DNA from: Sphingomonas sp. TREG-RG-20F-R18-01
GTDB taxonomy: Bacteria > Pseudomonadota > Alphaproteobacteria > Sphingomonadales > Sphingomonadaceae
Length of the DNA stretch: 64,000 nt
Reading direction: 5' to 3'
Assembly (NCBI RefSeq): GCF_022662475.1
Contig: NZ_JAKNQQ010000002.1
Coordinates: 864,517 to 928,516, forward strand
In this document: piece by piece, positions 10,745 through 19,350 of the stretch
Layout: the number at the start of each line of letters is the position of its first letter
Position numbering within the stretch: the first letter of the stretch is position 1
Notes under the pieces: model-generated
Database searches by the model: none
Told to the model about the DNA's origin: nothing
The model's input: the letters and a program-made list of their open reading frames with translations, nothing else
Position numbers and translations under genes: made by a program

Positions 10745-12880
10745 ATGCTGCGAACACTCGGGATCGGCTTGGCCGGCGTATTGATCGTCACTGCCGCCGG
10801 TCTGGCAATCTGGGAGCCGATCGCGGCGACCAGCGCGACCCCGCCGCCTGCGCGCCGCTACGACAGCGTGATCGCGCGCGACCGCTTCGGCGTGCCGCAC
10901 ATCTTCGGCAAGACCGACCCCGACGTCGCGTATGGCGTCGCCTATGCCCATGCCGAGGACGATTTCGCGACGCTGCAGGAAGCGGTGGCGATGGCGCGCG
11001 GGCGGCTCGGCGCGATGACCGGGGCGGACGGCGCGAAGGTCGATTACACGCTCGCGCTGCTCGGCGCGCGCGAGACCGCGCACCGCGATTATCTCAAGCA
11101 ACCCGCCGATGTCCGTGCGTTGCTCGATGCCTATGCGACCGGGCTCAACGCCTATGCGCGGCGGCACCCGGGGGAGGTGCGGCTCGCCAAGCTGTTCCCC
11201 GCGAATGGTGAGGACATCGCGACTGGCTTCGTCCTGCGCACGCCGTTCTTCTTCGGGCTCGACCAGGTGCTCGGCGCGCTGTCGGGCGACACGCCGCTGC
11301 CGCGCGAAAGCGCAGGCGCTTCGCCCGATGCGCCCGATCCCGCCGCACTTCCGCCGACGGGGGAGGGCAATCAGAACGGCTCCAACGCCTTCGTCGTCGC
11401 GCCGAAGCGATCGGCGGACGGCTTCACCCGCGTCCTCTCCAATTCGCACCAGCCGTGGAAGGCGCCGGTCGCCTGGTACGAACTGTCGGTGCAATCGGGG
11501 ACCGGCTGGCACTTCTCGGGCGCGACCTTCCCCGGCGTGCCGTTCCCGGTGATGGGGCATAACGAGCATCTCGGCTGGACCAACACCGTCAACCGGCCAG
11601 ACCTGACCGACGTCTACACACTCGACACCGATGCCGCGCATACGCGCTATCGCTTCGATGGTGCGTGGCGGTCGTTGCAGGCGCGGCGCGTGTGGTTGGG
11701 GGTGCGGGTCGGGCCGTTCGTGCTGCCGATCCCCAAGATGGTTTACCGCGCGGTGCAGGGGCCGGTGATCGTCAACAAGAGCGGCGCCTATGCGATCCGC
11801 TATGCCGGCGCGGACCAGTTGCGCATGGTCGAGGAATATTACCGCCTGACGCGTGCGCGCAATTTCGGCGAATGGCAGCAGGCGCTCGCGCTCCAGGGCG
11901 TTCCCGCGACCAACTTCCTCTACGGCGATGCGCGCGGCAACATCGCCTATGTCTATAACGCGAGCTTCCCCAACCGGCGGCCGGGCTATGATTACCAGCA
12001 TCTGCTCCCCGGCGACACGTCGCGCGACCTGATGCCGGGGACGGTGCCGTTCGCGGCCGTGCCGCGCAACGTGAACCCCGCGTCGGGCTTCCTGATCAAC
12101 GCCAACAACACGCCCTATCAGGCGGCAGGGCAGGGGTCGGAGCTGCGCCCGCAGGATTACAGCCCGCTGCTCGGGATCGAGACCGACACCACCAACCGCG
12201 GCACCCGTGCGGTCGAGCTGATGGGCCAGACCCCGCGGATCAGCGAGGCGGACCTGCTGAGGATCAAGTTCGACACCGGAGTCAGCCGCTACAGCTGGGC
12301 GGCGAAATGGTATCGCGACATTGCCGCGATCGACCCGCGCGGCGATTCGCAGCTCCGCGCCGCGCTCGGCGTGCTGCAACGCTGGAACCGCAATTTCGAC
12401 GGGCAGCACAGCGGGCAGGCGCTCGCTGCGATCCTGCTGCGGACCGGGCAGAAATGGCATTACCAGCGCCGCCCCGAACTCGACCCGCGCGATGCGCTGG
12501 CGAAGGCGGCGGCGTATCTCCAGACGCATTTCGGCACGCTCGATCCGCCGCTCGGCACCGTGCTGCGGCTACGGCAGGGCAAGGTCGACCTCCCGCTCGA
12601 CGGCGCGCCCGACGTGCTGCGCGCAGCGTCGACATGGGACGAAGCCCCCGACGGTCGGCTGGTGGTCAAGCATGGCGACAGCTTCATCATGCTGATGGCG
12701 TGGGACAAGGCGGGGCGCGTGGAGTCGCGCTCGATCCAGCCGTTCGGCGCCGCGACGACCCGGCCGGATTCCCCGCATTATGCCGACCAGGCCCCCTTGT
12801 TCGCCGCGCATCGCTTCAAGCCGGTGCTGTTCTGGCGCGAGGACCTGCGGCGCAACGTGGAGCGGGTGTATCGGCCGTAA
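10745..12880 (+). CDS. Penicillin acylase family (Ntn-hydrolase) protein
   Basis: 711 residues. The family hydrolyses amide bonds in substrates such as beta-lactam side chains or acyl-homoserine lactones, after self-cleavage into two chains. The N-terminus (LGIGLAGVLIVTAAGLAIW) is a signal or anchor helix, so the enzyme is probably periplasmic. RDRFGVPHIFGKTDPDVAYG is the typical start of the alpha chain. The autocatalytic site is NQNGSNAFVV, with the nucleophile Ser213 that becomes the beta-chain N-terminus. LINANNTPYQ carries conserved Asn residues probably involved in the oxyanion hole. AGGGGGA at 10733 fits the ATG at 10745. It is slightly shorter than the best-studied members. Penicillin G, peptide-amide or lactone substrates cannot be told apart by eye. 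Confidence 0.9.
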   Translation: MLRTLGIGLAGVLIVTAAGLAIWEPIAATSATPPPARRYDSVIARDRFGVPHIFGKTDPDVAYGVAYAHAEDDFATLQEAVAMARGRLGAMTGADGAKVDYTLALLGARETAHRDYLKQPADVRALLDAYATGLNAYARRHPGEVRLAKLFPANGEDIATGFVLRTPFFFGLDQVLGALSGDTPLPRESAGASPDAPDPAALPPTGEGNQNGSNAFVVAPKRSADGFTRVLSNSHQPWKAPVAWYELSVQSGTGWHFSGATFPGVPFPVMGHNEHLGWTNTVNRPDLTDVYTLDTDAAHTRYRFDGAWRSLQARRVWLGVRVGPFVLPIPKMVYRAVQGPVIVNKSGAYAIRYAGADQLRMVEEYYRLTRARNFGEWQQALALQGVPATNFLYGDARGNIAYVYNASFPNRRPGYDYQHLLPGDTSRDLMPGTVPFAAVPRNVNPASGFLINANNTPYQAAGQGSELRPQDYSPLLGIETDTTNRGTRAVELMGQTPRISEADLLRIKFDTGVSRYSWAAKWYRDIAAIDPRGDSQLRAALGVLQRWNRNFDGQHSGQALAAILLRTGQKWHYQRRPELDPRDALAKAAAYLQTHFGTLDPPLGTVLRLRQGKVDLPLDGAPDVLRAASTWDEAPDGRLVVKHGDSFIMLMAWDKAGRVESRSIQPFGAATTRPDSPHYADQAPLFAAHRFKPVLFWREDLRRNVERVYRP

Positions 12881-13017
12881 GAGGGCTCGGGCGGGGAACT
12901 ATCCGGAGCCGCCGGTGAGCGGAGGGGCGGCTGCCAGATTGGGCCATCAATGCAGGAGACGTAGACTCCGGCAACGGGTCGGCTTAGGTTCGAGACCTAA
13001 CGACGAGGAACCGATCG

Positions 13018-13185
13018 ATGTTTCCGACTTGGATGTATGTCGCCGTCGCTTTTTCGATCGCGTTGGTCGCCTTCGGCATTGGACAGATCGTCCCCGGGCT
13101 CGGCGTTGCGTTCGTCGCCTTGGCGTCGACCCTGTGGACCGCTTACGCGGTCAGCCGACGACAGCAGCCGAAGCAGAACCGCTGA
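13018..13185 (+). CDS. Small two-helix membrane protein, 55 residues
   Basis: The frame ATG 13018 to TGA 13183 encodes 55 residues beginning MFPTWMYVAVAFSIALVAFG, continuing with a second hydrophobic stretch (LGVAFVALASTLWTAYAV) and ending in a basic tail RRQQPKQNR. The basic end probably faces the cytoplasm. GAGGAA at 13005-13010 stands seven bases before the ATG, a very good ribosome-binding site. A perfect hairpin TTAGGT-TCGAG-ACCTAA (12984-13000) lies directly before that site and might modulate translation. No family is recognised. It is alone, 137 bp after the acylase gene. Confidence 0.6.
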   Translation: MFPTWMYVAVAFSIALVAFGIGQIVPGLGVAFVALASTLWTAYAVSRRQQPKQNR

Positions 13186-13213
13186 TCGGCGGCGGTTTGC
13201 GGTTCGCGGACGG

Positions 13214-13591
13214 TCACTTCATCAAGGCAGACGGCCATCCGATGCGAACGAGAAGGCCGTCTGGGCCTGCGATGCCGACCTCGTAGAGCCCCCATGCGCG
13301 GTGCCGGAGAATGCCACCTGGCCGAATGACGAGATCGTCCACCCGCGCGGCGATTGCCGCAACGTCCGGCGTGCGAATGAAGACGCCGAACGGGTTATGG
13401 GCTTCTGGAACCCGCCATTCGCCCTGACCCGCTTGGGTCAGGTGCAATTCGCAACCCCATCCTTGCATGATGAGATAGTCTTCGCTGCCGCCAGCACGCT
13501 CGAACCCCAGCCGCTGCCAGAATGGCACTGCGGCCGCCAGGTCGTTACTCGGAACGATCGCGAAGGCTCCGACCGCAGGTTCTTGTGTCAT
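13214..13591 (-). CDS. VOC-fold (glyoxalase/bleomycin-resistance-like) protein
   Basis: 125 residues from ATG 13591, which has AGAGG six bases upstream; the frame is open further but without a better start. Two beta-alpha-beta-beta-beta halves are visible: AFAIVPSNDLAAAVPFWQRL with LGFERAG, and FGVFIRTPDVAAIAARVDDL followed by GLYEVGIAGPDGLLVRIGWP. These are hallmarks of the vicinal oxygen chelate superfamily, which includes antibiotic-binding resistance proteins, glyoxalases and dioxygenases. The lack of obvious paired His/Glu metal ligands favours a ligand-binding member, as in bleomycin-resistance-type proteins. No operon partner is evident. Confidence 0.82.
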   Translation of the reverse strand: MTQEPAVGAFAIVPSNDLAAAVPFWQRLGFERAGGSEDYLIMQGWGCELHLTQAGQGEWRVPEAHNPFGVFIRTPDVAAIAARVDDLVIRPGGILRHRAWGLYEVGIAGPDGLLVRIGWPSALMK

Positions 13592-13664
13592 CCGACGCCT
13601 CTTGCGTTGCGCAGCGAGGATGCCTCTGATGGGCGATGTCCGCAACTATGCGCGATCCGCCAGG

Positions 13665-14384
13665 TCATCCCCCCCGCCCGCGACGGAGCGCCAGGACCAG
13701 CACGAGCACCGATACGACGACCGTGGCGACCGCGATGCCGGAGCCATAGCGCGCCTCCGCCGCTTCGAATTGTGGCCCGATCCAATAGCCCAGCGCCGTG
13801 AACAGGCTGCCCCACACGATCGCGGCGACGACGTTCAGCGGAACGAACAGGCGGCTCGACAGGCGCGAGGCGCCGATCGCGACCGGCGCCACCGCGCGCA
13901 GGCCATAGGCGAAGCGGAACAGCAGGACGAACCACACCGGATGACGCTCGATCAGGACGAGCGAGCGCGCGAACGCAGGCCGCTGCGCCACGCGCTGGAC
14001 GAGCCGGCTCTGCCGATAATGCCGAGCGAGATGGAACCACAGCTGGTCGACGAAACACGATCCGCCGATCGACGCCACCGTCGCGGCAAGCGGCGAAAGC
14101 CAGTGCCGGTGCGCGAGCACGCCGCCGGCCAGCGCGAACGGTTCGCCTTCGATACCCGCCCCCAGGAAGATGGCGATCACACCATAGCGCAAAATCACGT
14201 GTTCCAGGGCAATGGTCCCCGCAGGCGGCTTGGGAAGGGCGAAACCCGAAGGCTCCAGTCCCCGCGCTACCGAGCCTTGGCGTCCAGGTCGAGCGGCTTG
14301 AGCGCGCGGCTGGAAGCGCTTGGGGGTGGAGCAAACGGGAGAGCACGCCAAACGAACGTCCGCTCCCGGTCCCTCGGTCTGCAC
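13665..14384 (-). CDS. DedA/SNARE-associated family membrane protein, start uncertain
   Basis: The family-like part begins near residue 58 at LEHVILRYGVIAIFLGAG and continues with GIEGEPFALAGGVLAHRH and FRFAYGLRAVAPVAIGAS, the re-entrant-loop motifs of DedA flippase-like proteins. Several membrane helices follow, and the tail RRGRGG is basic. Members are linked to lipid-carrier recycling and membrane-potential maintenance. The frame opens at a GTG at 14384, but the first 55 or so residues are Arg/Pro-rich and unlike the family, and no ATG, GTG or well-placed TTG lies at the expected position. The true start may be a rare codon (an ATT or CTG near 14209-14203), or the 5' end may have decayed. 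The coding identity is good; the left edge of the protein is not settled. Confidence 0.7.
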   Translation of the reverse strand: MQTEGPGADVRLACSPVCSTPKRFQPRAQAARPGRQGSVARGLEPSGFALPKPPAGTIALEHVILRYGVIAIFLGAGIEGEPFALAGGVLAHRHWLSPLAATVASIGGSCFVDQLWFHLARHYRQSRLVQRVAQRPAFARSLVLIERHPVWFVLLFRFAYGLRAVAPVAIGASRLSSRLFVPLNVVAAIVWGSLFTALGYWIGPQFEAAEARYGSGIAVATVVVSVLVLVLALRRGRGG

Positions 14385-14496
14385 ACCTGGACGTCCGCAA
14401 CGGGCGAAAGCGGGCGCGCGGCCCCCACCGTAAAAATCCGACTGCTTTACAAGTCACAGCCGGACGCTCCGGACAAAAATCGCGCTGGACGAATCG

Positions 14497-14511
14497 GAAC
14501 AGATGTAGAAC
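14497..14511. promoter_or_regulatory. LexA-type SOS box GAAC-N7-GAAC
   Basis: GAAC-AGATGTA-GAAC occurs at 14497-14511, nine bases before the ATG at 14521. Alphaproteobacterial LexA binds the direct repeat GTTC-N7-GTTC, which reads GAAC-N7-GAAC on the other strand. Both half-sites and the 7-base spacer match exactly, and the position between promoter and start codon suits repression. The spacing to the start leaves room only for an upstream transcription start. Confidence 0.65.
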
Positions 14512-14520
14512 ATAAGAGTC

Positions 14521-14712
14521 ATGACCCAGCCCGATTCTGACCTGATCGCCCATGCCCTCCTCACCAGCAGCGGCTTTGCCCGCGTCGGACTGACCGCGCC
14601 GAGCGAACGCATACGGGAAGCCGCCGCCGCCGAATTGGCGCGAACGATCGTCTGTGCGCTGGAGGGATTCCCCAGCGATCGCGACCCGCGCCAGATGGCG
14701 CTTCCGCTTTGA
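14521..14712 (+). CDS. Small sphingomonad protein (DUF6771-like), putative SOS gene
   Basis: 63 residues, cytosolic, with no signal peptide or membrane helix. The sequence ALLTSSGFARVGLTAPSERI followed by an Ala-rich helix (EAAAAELARTIVCALEG) and ending DRDPRQMALPL resembles small sphingomonad proteins of the DUF6771 type. That assignment is from memory of the pattern and is moderate. A GAAC-N7-GAAC box directly upstream suggests control by LexA. The next gene begins one base after this stop, so the two are probably co-expressed. No biochemical role is known to me. Confidence 0.65.
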   Translation: MTQPDSDLIAHALLTSSGFARVGLTAPSERIREAAAAELARTIVCALEGFPSDRDPRQMALPL

Positions 14713-14713
14713 T

Positions 14714-15007
14714 GTGGGCACCGTAAAATTCCGAACGCTGTTCGATTTCACCCGTCATCAGGTCAACGTGGGCTGCGTCTGCGGCTCCTGCGCGCACAGG
14801 GGAGTGGTACACCGCGACCGGCTCGCGCGCTGGTGTTTCCTCAAACGGGTGAATGGGGCGGTCGACAACCTGCCGGGCGTTCTGCGCTGCTCGCAGTGCG
14901 GCGCGCGACCCGTTGATATCCGACCCACACCCCTGCCACCGACCTTTCCCGAATGGGGCGCGGACGAGCGCGCGTGGAAGCGCCTGCAACGCCGCTTGCG
15001 GGGGTGA
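14714..15007 (+). CDS. Small zinc-ribbon-like protein paired with the SOS-box gene
   Basis: 97 residues from a GTG at 14714 that follows the previous stop by one base; another in-frame GTG at 14654 would overlap the upstream gene. The sequence has two CxxC knuckles, CVCGSC (about residues 23-28) and CSQCGARP (about 62-69), separated by a basic segment (RDRLARWCFLKR). This is a plausible four-cysteine zinc site. The tail is Trp/Arg rich (DERAWKRLQRRLRG). Basic character plus a zinc ribbon suggests nucleic-acid or protein contact, but no named family is recognised. No good Shine-Dalgarno is visible, so translation probably depends on coupling to the upstream gene. Confidence 0.6.
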   Translation: MGTVKFRTLFDFTRHQVNVGCVCGSCAHRGVVHRDRLARWCFLKRVNGAVDNLPGVLRCSQCGARPVDIRPTPLPPTFPEWGADERAWKRLQRRLRG

Positions 15008-15101
15008 TCCGCAGGAAGGAGGGTGGGCGCCGTCCGGCACGGGCGCGCGACGTTCGACGTCGGCCATGTCCAGCGAGCCGTCCGTCGCCACCGCGGCGCC
15101 A

Positions 15102-15593
15102 TTATCGCTCGCTTGCTGACGGGCGGCTTCCGGGTCGGGACCTTTCCCGGGCTGCCAGCGGATCATTCTTGCAGGTCGCAAACCCCGCCGGAACCTGCCT
15201 GGCGGTCCACGCGCCGCGCGGCGACTTGGAGACGAGGAGCGCCGAGGTCGCGTTGTAGCTGGGTGTGGCCGCTTCACCCGTTCGGGCCAGGCCGCGATCA
15301 TGAAAGCAAAGGCGCAGGGAATGCGGTCCCGCTGACAGGATACGGAAGCGCATCACCCAGCTCTTGTCCTGTTGAAAAAGACTCGCCCCTGCGCCGTGCT
15401 CGACGACAGTGACGAAGCCATAGTCGGCGAACGTCGTCTTGCCGGACAGACGTCGCGGGCCAACCGAGTTTGGGAAGCGCGTCAGGTCCAAGTTTTTGAC
15501 GACTTCCCTTATCGTTACCGAATGTCGCGGCGTGGCATGGGATGCGCCGCTCACGACGAGCGCGGTGAAGGCAAGCAGAATACAGCGTTTCAT
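15102..15593 (-). CDS. Secreted protein of unknown function
   Basis: 163 residues from ATG 15593; GGAA stands a few bases upstream, and an ATG at 15605 is an alternative. MKRCILLAFTALVVSGASHA is a clear signal peptide. The mature part holds VTIREVVKNLDLTRFPNSVG and VTVVEHGAGASLF, and two cysteines (in LRLCFHD and FATCKNDP) that could form a disulfide. The C-terminus is basic and low in complexity. I do not recognise a family. It belongs to the sparsely packed 13-16.5 kb stretch. Confidence 0.55.
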   Translation of the reverse strand: MKRCILLAFTALVVSGASHATPRHSVTIREVVKNLDLTRFPNSVGPRRLSGKTTFADYGFVTVVEHGAGASLFQQDKSWVMRFRILSAGPHSLRLCFHDRGLARTGEAATPSYNATSALLVSKSPRGAWTARQVPAGFATCKNDPLAARERSRPGSRPSASER

Positions 15594-15762
15594 GCGTTCC
15601 GCCATGGTTTCGATTTGCGACGCTGACGACAATGGGTGCAGATCGCCCGCTTTCTAGCGTATCAAAGTGCCGCATCAACGTCCGCAATCCGGCTGTCTGG
15701 TCCGTCCGCTCTTCCGCGAAGGAAGACTTGTGACGCGCGCTTCGGCGTGAGACGTAGACCAA

Positions 15763-16128
15763 ATGCTCTTTCGCTCGGCCTTTCTGATAGCAATTTCCGC
15801 CTTCGCGTTGCTCTACTGGCAAATGGTCTGCGACGTGACCGGTGCCAACGAGCCTTGGGATGCTGCGGACTTCTTGACCAAATGGTATCCTGTCGCGTTA
15901 GCGGCTTCCGCCGCAAGCGGCTTCTGGCTGCGGTTGTGGGGATGGTCCGCCGGTGTAATCATCATATTCGCACAGCTTCCGGTGATGCTGCTGAATTCGG
16001 GGGCCGGCCCGCTCTTGGTCGTCGGTCTGTTCTTTCTCGTCGGACTCGCCTTTCCCGCTGCACTACTTTCGGCCGCTGCCGGTCAGATAGCCACGTTGGT
16101 TGCGCCGACCAATAAGGAAGCGTCGTAG
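15763..16128 (+). CDS. Small integral membrane protein of unknown function
   Basis: 121 residues with about four hydrophobic helices: FLIAISAFALLYWQMV near the N-terminus, PVALAASAASGFWL, GVIIIFAQLPVMLL and LLVVGLFFLVGLAFPAALL. Acidic and tryptophan-containing loops (ANEPWDAADFLTKWY) separate helices one and two. It ends in a short hydrophilic tail. GAGACG 14 bases before the ATG is only a weak ribosome-binding site. Size and topology resemble many uncharacterised sphingomonad inner-membrane proteins. No partner gene is obvious. Confidence 0.6.
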   Translation: MLFRSAFLIAISAFALLYWQMVCDVTGANEPWDAADFLTKWYPVALAASAASGFWLRLWGWSAGVIIIFAQLPVMLLNSGAGPLLVVGLFFLVGLAFPAALLSAAAGQIATLVAPTNKEAS

Positions 16129-16504
16129 GGTCCGCTGTCGGGAGGAAGCCGATCTGCAGACGAGCGTTGATTAGCCCTGTACCCGCCACAGAGCTGTCAC
16201 GACTACGCCTGCCATCGCCAACATGATTACGCCGCCGACCCCGGCCTGTCCTACAGCGATGGCCTCTGCTATACTCGCCGAACGCTTTCCGAACCTCCCC
16301 CCAACGCTCCTTGCACTCGCTGGCCCCGCTTCCCCACGCCGCGCGAAACGCGAGGCGCTCGCAAACGCATTCCGCCTGATTTTCGCCTAACCTTCCGCCC
16401 GCGCGCCGCGCTGCGGCGGCCCGATTGCCACGCCGGATCGCCCCGCTATACCTGTGCCATACAGGGTCTCGTCAACGACCTGACATCCGGGGGAACCATC
16501 CGTC
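16129..16504. other. 376-bp gap without a supported gene
   Basis: A minus-strand frame from the stop at 16171 back to 16386 reads like a short amphipathic segment plus one hydrophobic helix (GVGGVIMLAMAGVVVTALWR), but it has no ATG, GTG or TTG except two ATGs inside the helix. It may be a decayed gene end. The right part, around 16445-16490 (CTATACCTGTGCCATACAGG), probably carries the promoter of the M16 protease gene. Confidence 0.35.
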
Positions 16505-19330
16505 ATGACCGTCAAGCTCCTTGCGCTGACCGGTGTCGCGCTCGCCGCGATCGCCGCGCCCGTCCTTGCACAGGGCACTGCCCCCGCCGCGACCCCCAAG
16601 CCCGCTCCGGTCGCGGATCTCGTCCGTCAGGTCGACATCCCCTATAGCGAATTCCGCCTGCCCAACGGTCTGCGCGTCATCGTCAACACCGATCGCAAGG
16701 CGCCCGTCGTCGCGGTCAGCGTCTGGTACAACGTCGGGTCCAAGTTCGAGCCCAAGGGCAAGACCGGCTTTGCGCATCTGTTCGAGCATCTGATGTTCAA
16801 CGGCAGCGAGAATGCTCCGGGCGAGTATTTCGACTATACCAAGGCGATCGGCGCGACCGATCTCAACGGCACGACCTATTTCGACCGTACCAATTATTTC
16901 GAGACCGTTCCTGCCGCCGCACTGGAACGCACCCTGTTCCTCGAGAGCGACCGGATGGGCTATCTGCTCGGCGCGCTGACGCCGGCGGTGGTCGACGAGC
17001 AGCGCGGGGTCGTCCAGAACGAGAAGCGGCAGGGCGACAACCAGCCGTATGGCCTGGTCGAATACAAGCAGGTCGAGAACCTCTTCCCGGCGACGCACCC
17101 CTATGGCCACACCACGATCGGCTCGATGGCGGATCTCGATTCCGCCAGCGTCGAGGACGTCAAGAGCTGGTTCCGCGGGCATTATGCGCCGAACAATGCG
17201 GTGCTGGTGCTGTCGGGCGATATCGACGCGGCCCGGGCGAAGACGCTGGTCGCCAAATATTTCGGGGCGATCCCGCGGGGGCCCGACAGCGTCGTGCCGG
17301 CCGCATCGGTGCCGACGCTGCCCGCCGCCCGATATGAGGTGATGAAGGACCGCGTCGCCAACACCCGCATCTACCGCATGTGGGCGGTGCCCGGGCTCAA
17401 CGACACGGACTCGGTCGCGCTCGACGTGGCGGCCGGCGCGCTCGGCGGGCTGTCGAGCAGCCGGCTGGACAATGCGCTGGTCCGCAAGGAAAAGCTCGCG
17501 GTCAGCGTATCGGCGGACAATGAGACGTTCGCGCAGGTCGGCATGTTCTCGATCAGCGCGGATGTCCGCCCCGGGGTCGATCCGGCGCTGGTCGCCGGGC
17601 GGCTGGACGCGATCGTCACCGAGTTCCTCGCGAACGGGCCGAGCGCGGACGAGGTCCAGCGCGTGGCCACGCGCGACGCCGCGCGGACGATCGCAGGGCT
17701 GGAATCGACCGGCGGGTTCGGCGGCAAGGCGGTCGCGCTGGCGCAGGGCGCGCTCTTTTCGAACGATCCGGGCTTCTACAAGAAACAGCTCGCCACGCTG
17801 GCTGGCGAGACGCCGGCGCAGGTCAAGGCGGCGACCGCCAAATGGCTGTCGCGCCCGGTGTACGGCCTTACCGTCGTGCCCGGTCCGCGCGACGCCTATG
17901 TCGAGGCGACCCCGCCCGCCAAGGTCGTCACCGCCCCCGAACCCGCGGTTAAGGGCACGCGCGGCGCGCTGCCGCCGGTCGGCACGCTGACCGACCTGGT
18001 CTATCCCCGGATCGAGCGCGCCCGGCTCCGCAACGGGATCGAGATCGTCTATGCGCACCGCGATGCCGTGCCGATCACCCAGGCGGTGATCAGCTTCGAC
18101 GCGGGCGTCGCGGCGGACGTGCCGGGGAAGCTCGGTACGCAGCAGCTGACGCTCGCGATGCTGAGCGAGGGCACGCTGACCCGCGATTCGATCACGCTCG
18201 CCGAAGCCAAGGAACGCCTCGGCGCGAGCGTATCGGCCGGGTCGAGCGCGGACCGCACGACGTTGACCCTGTTCACGCCGAGCGCCAATCTCGCGGCATC
18301 GACCGAGCTGTTCGCGGACATCGTGCGCAACCCGAAGTTCGATCCCGCCGAGGTCGCGCGGCTCAAGAACCAGCAATTGTCGCGCATCGCCGCGGAGCTC
18401 ACCAGTCCGCAGGGGCTCGCGACGCGGGTGTATCCCAAGCTGATCTACGGTGCGGCCTCGCCTTATGCCAAGGGGACGGGCAGCGGGGATGCCAAGGCGG
18501 TCGCCACGCTCGGCCGCGACGACCTGATCGCGTTCCAGCACGGCTGGATCCGGCCGGATACCGCCACGATCTTCGTCGTCAGCGATCGCCCGCTGTCCGA
18601 GGTCCGGGCGACGCTCGACGCCCGCTTCGGCGACTGGACCCCGACGGGCGCGCGCGGCACCAAGGACTTCACCGTCGCCACGACCCCGGCGACGCCGCGC
18701 ATCGTGCTGGTCGATCGGCCGGATTCGCCGCAGTCGCTGATCCTCGGTGGCGCGCCCACCGCGTTGGTGGGGACCGATGACCTGCTCGCGGTCAGCACCG
18801 CCAACGATTCACTCGGCGGCAGCTTCGTGTCGCGGGTCAATCTCGATCTGCGCGAGGGGCGCCACTGGTCGTACGGCGTGTCGGGATCGTTCCGCCGTGC
18901 GCAATTCCAGACGCCGTATCTGCTCTATGCCCCGGTCCAGGCGGACAAGACCGGGGAATCGATCATCGCGCTGCAGGGCGACGTAAAGGACTTCCTCACC
19001 ACCAAGGGGATCAGCCAGCCCGAATTCGACCGGACGATCACCGATGCGATTCGCTCGCTGCCAGGGAATTTCGAGACGTCCGGCGCAGTGCTCAGCGCGA
19101 TGCAGTCAAACGCACTGTATCGCCGCCCGGACGATTACTACGCGACGCTCCCGCAAAAATATCGCGCGATGACCGCAGCCGAGCTTGACGCTGCGGCACG
19201 CAAGGCGCTCGACCCGGCGAAGTTCATCTGGGTCGTGGTGGGCGATGCGAGCAAGGTCCGCGGCCAGCTTGACAGCATCGGGCTACCGGTCGAGGTGATC
19301 CCGGCGGCGTCCGTAGCGGACGCGCGCTGA
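16505..19330 (+). CDS. M16 family (insulinase/pitrilysin-type) metalloprotease
   Basis: 941 residues with the signal peptide MTVKLLALTGVALAAIAAPV...LAQ, so it is periplasmic. The zinc site is HLFEH (His91-x-x-Glu94-His95) inside TGFAHLFEHLMFNGSENAPG, the inverted HxxEH motif of M16 peptidases. The downstream Glu is probably in DEQRGVVQNEKRQGDNQPYG. A second M16 half begins around residue 500 (YPRIERARLRNGIEIVYAHR) and lacks HxxEH, as expected for the inactive clam-shell half that shapes the chamber. PDSPQSLILGG and NLDLREGRHWSYGVSGSFRR (the R/Y pair) are conserved in the second half. Such enzymes degrade peptides in the periplasm. The short gene downstream, 20 bp away, is probably co-transcribed. 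Confidence 0.95.
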   Translation: MTVKLLALTGVALAAIAAPVLAQGTAPAATPKPAPVADLVRQVDIPYSEFRLPNGLRVIVNTDRKAPVVAVSVWYNVGSKFEPKGKTGFAHLFEHLMFNGSENAPGEYFDYTKAIGATDLNGTTYFDRTNYFETVPAAALERTLFLESDRMGYLLGALTPAVVDEQRGVVQNEKRQGDNQPYGLVEYKQVENLFPATHPYGHTTIGSMADLDSASVEDVKSWFRGHYAPNNAVLVLSGDIDAARAKTLVAKYFGAIPRGPDSVVPAASVPTLPAARYEVMKDRVANTRIYRMWAVPGLNDTDSVALDVAAGALGGLSSSRLDNALVRKEKLAVSVSADNETFAQVGMFSISADVRPGVDPALVAGRLDAIVTEFLANGPSADEVQRVATRDAARTIAGLESTGGFGGKAVALAQGALFSNDPGFYKKQLATLAGETPAQVKAATAKWLSRPVYGLTVVPGPRDAYVEATPPAKVVTAPEPAVKGTRGALPPVGTLTDLVYPRIERARLRNGIEIVYAHRDAVPITQAVISFDAGVAADVPGKLGTQQLTLAMLSEGTLTRDSITLAEAKERLGASVSAGSSADRTTLTLFTPSANLAASTELFADIVRNPKFDPAEVARLKNQQLSRIAAELTSPQGLATRVYPKLIYGAASPYAKGTGSGDAKAVATLGRDDLIAFQHGWIRPDTATIFVVSDRPLSEVRATLDARFGDWTPTGARGTKDFTVATTPATPRIVLVDRPDSPQSLILGGAPTALVGTDDLLAVSTANDSLGGSFVSRVNLDLREGRHWSYGVSGSFRRAQFQTPYLLYAPVQADKTGESIIALQGDVKDFLTTKGISQPEFDRTITDAIRSLPGNFETSGAVLSAMQSNALYRRPDDYYATLPQKYRAMTAAELDAAARKALDPAKFIWVVVGDASKVRGQLDSIGLPVEVIPAASVADAR

Positions 19331-19350
19331 GCTGATTCAGGAGAGATACG

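Noticed and set aside
16171..16389. Minus-strand frame ending in a hydrophobic helix in the gap before the M16 protease gene
   Set aside because: No usable start codon exists before the helix and no homology is recognised; it may be a gene remnant, so it is only noted in the gap entry.
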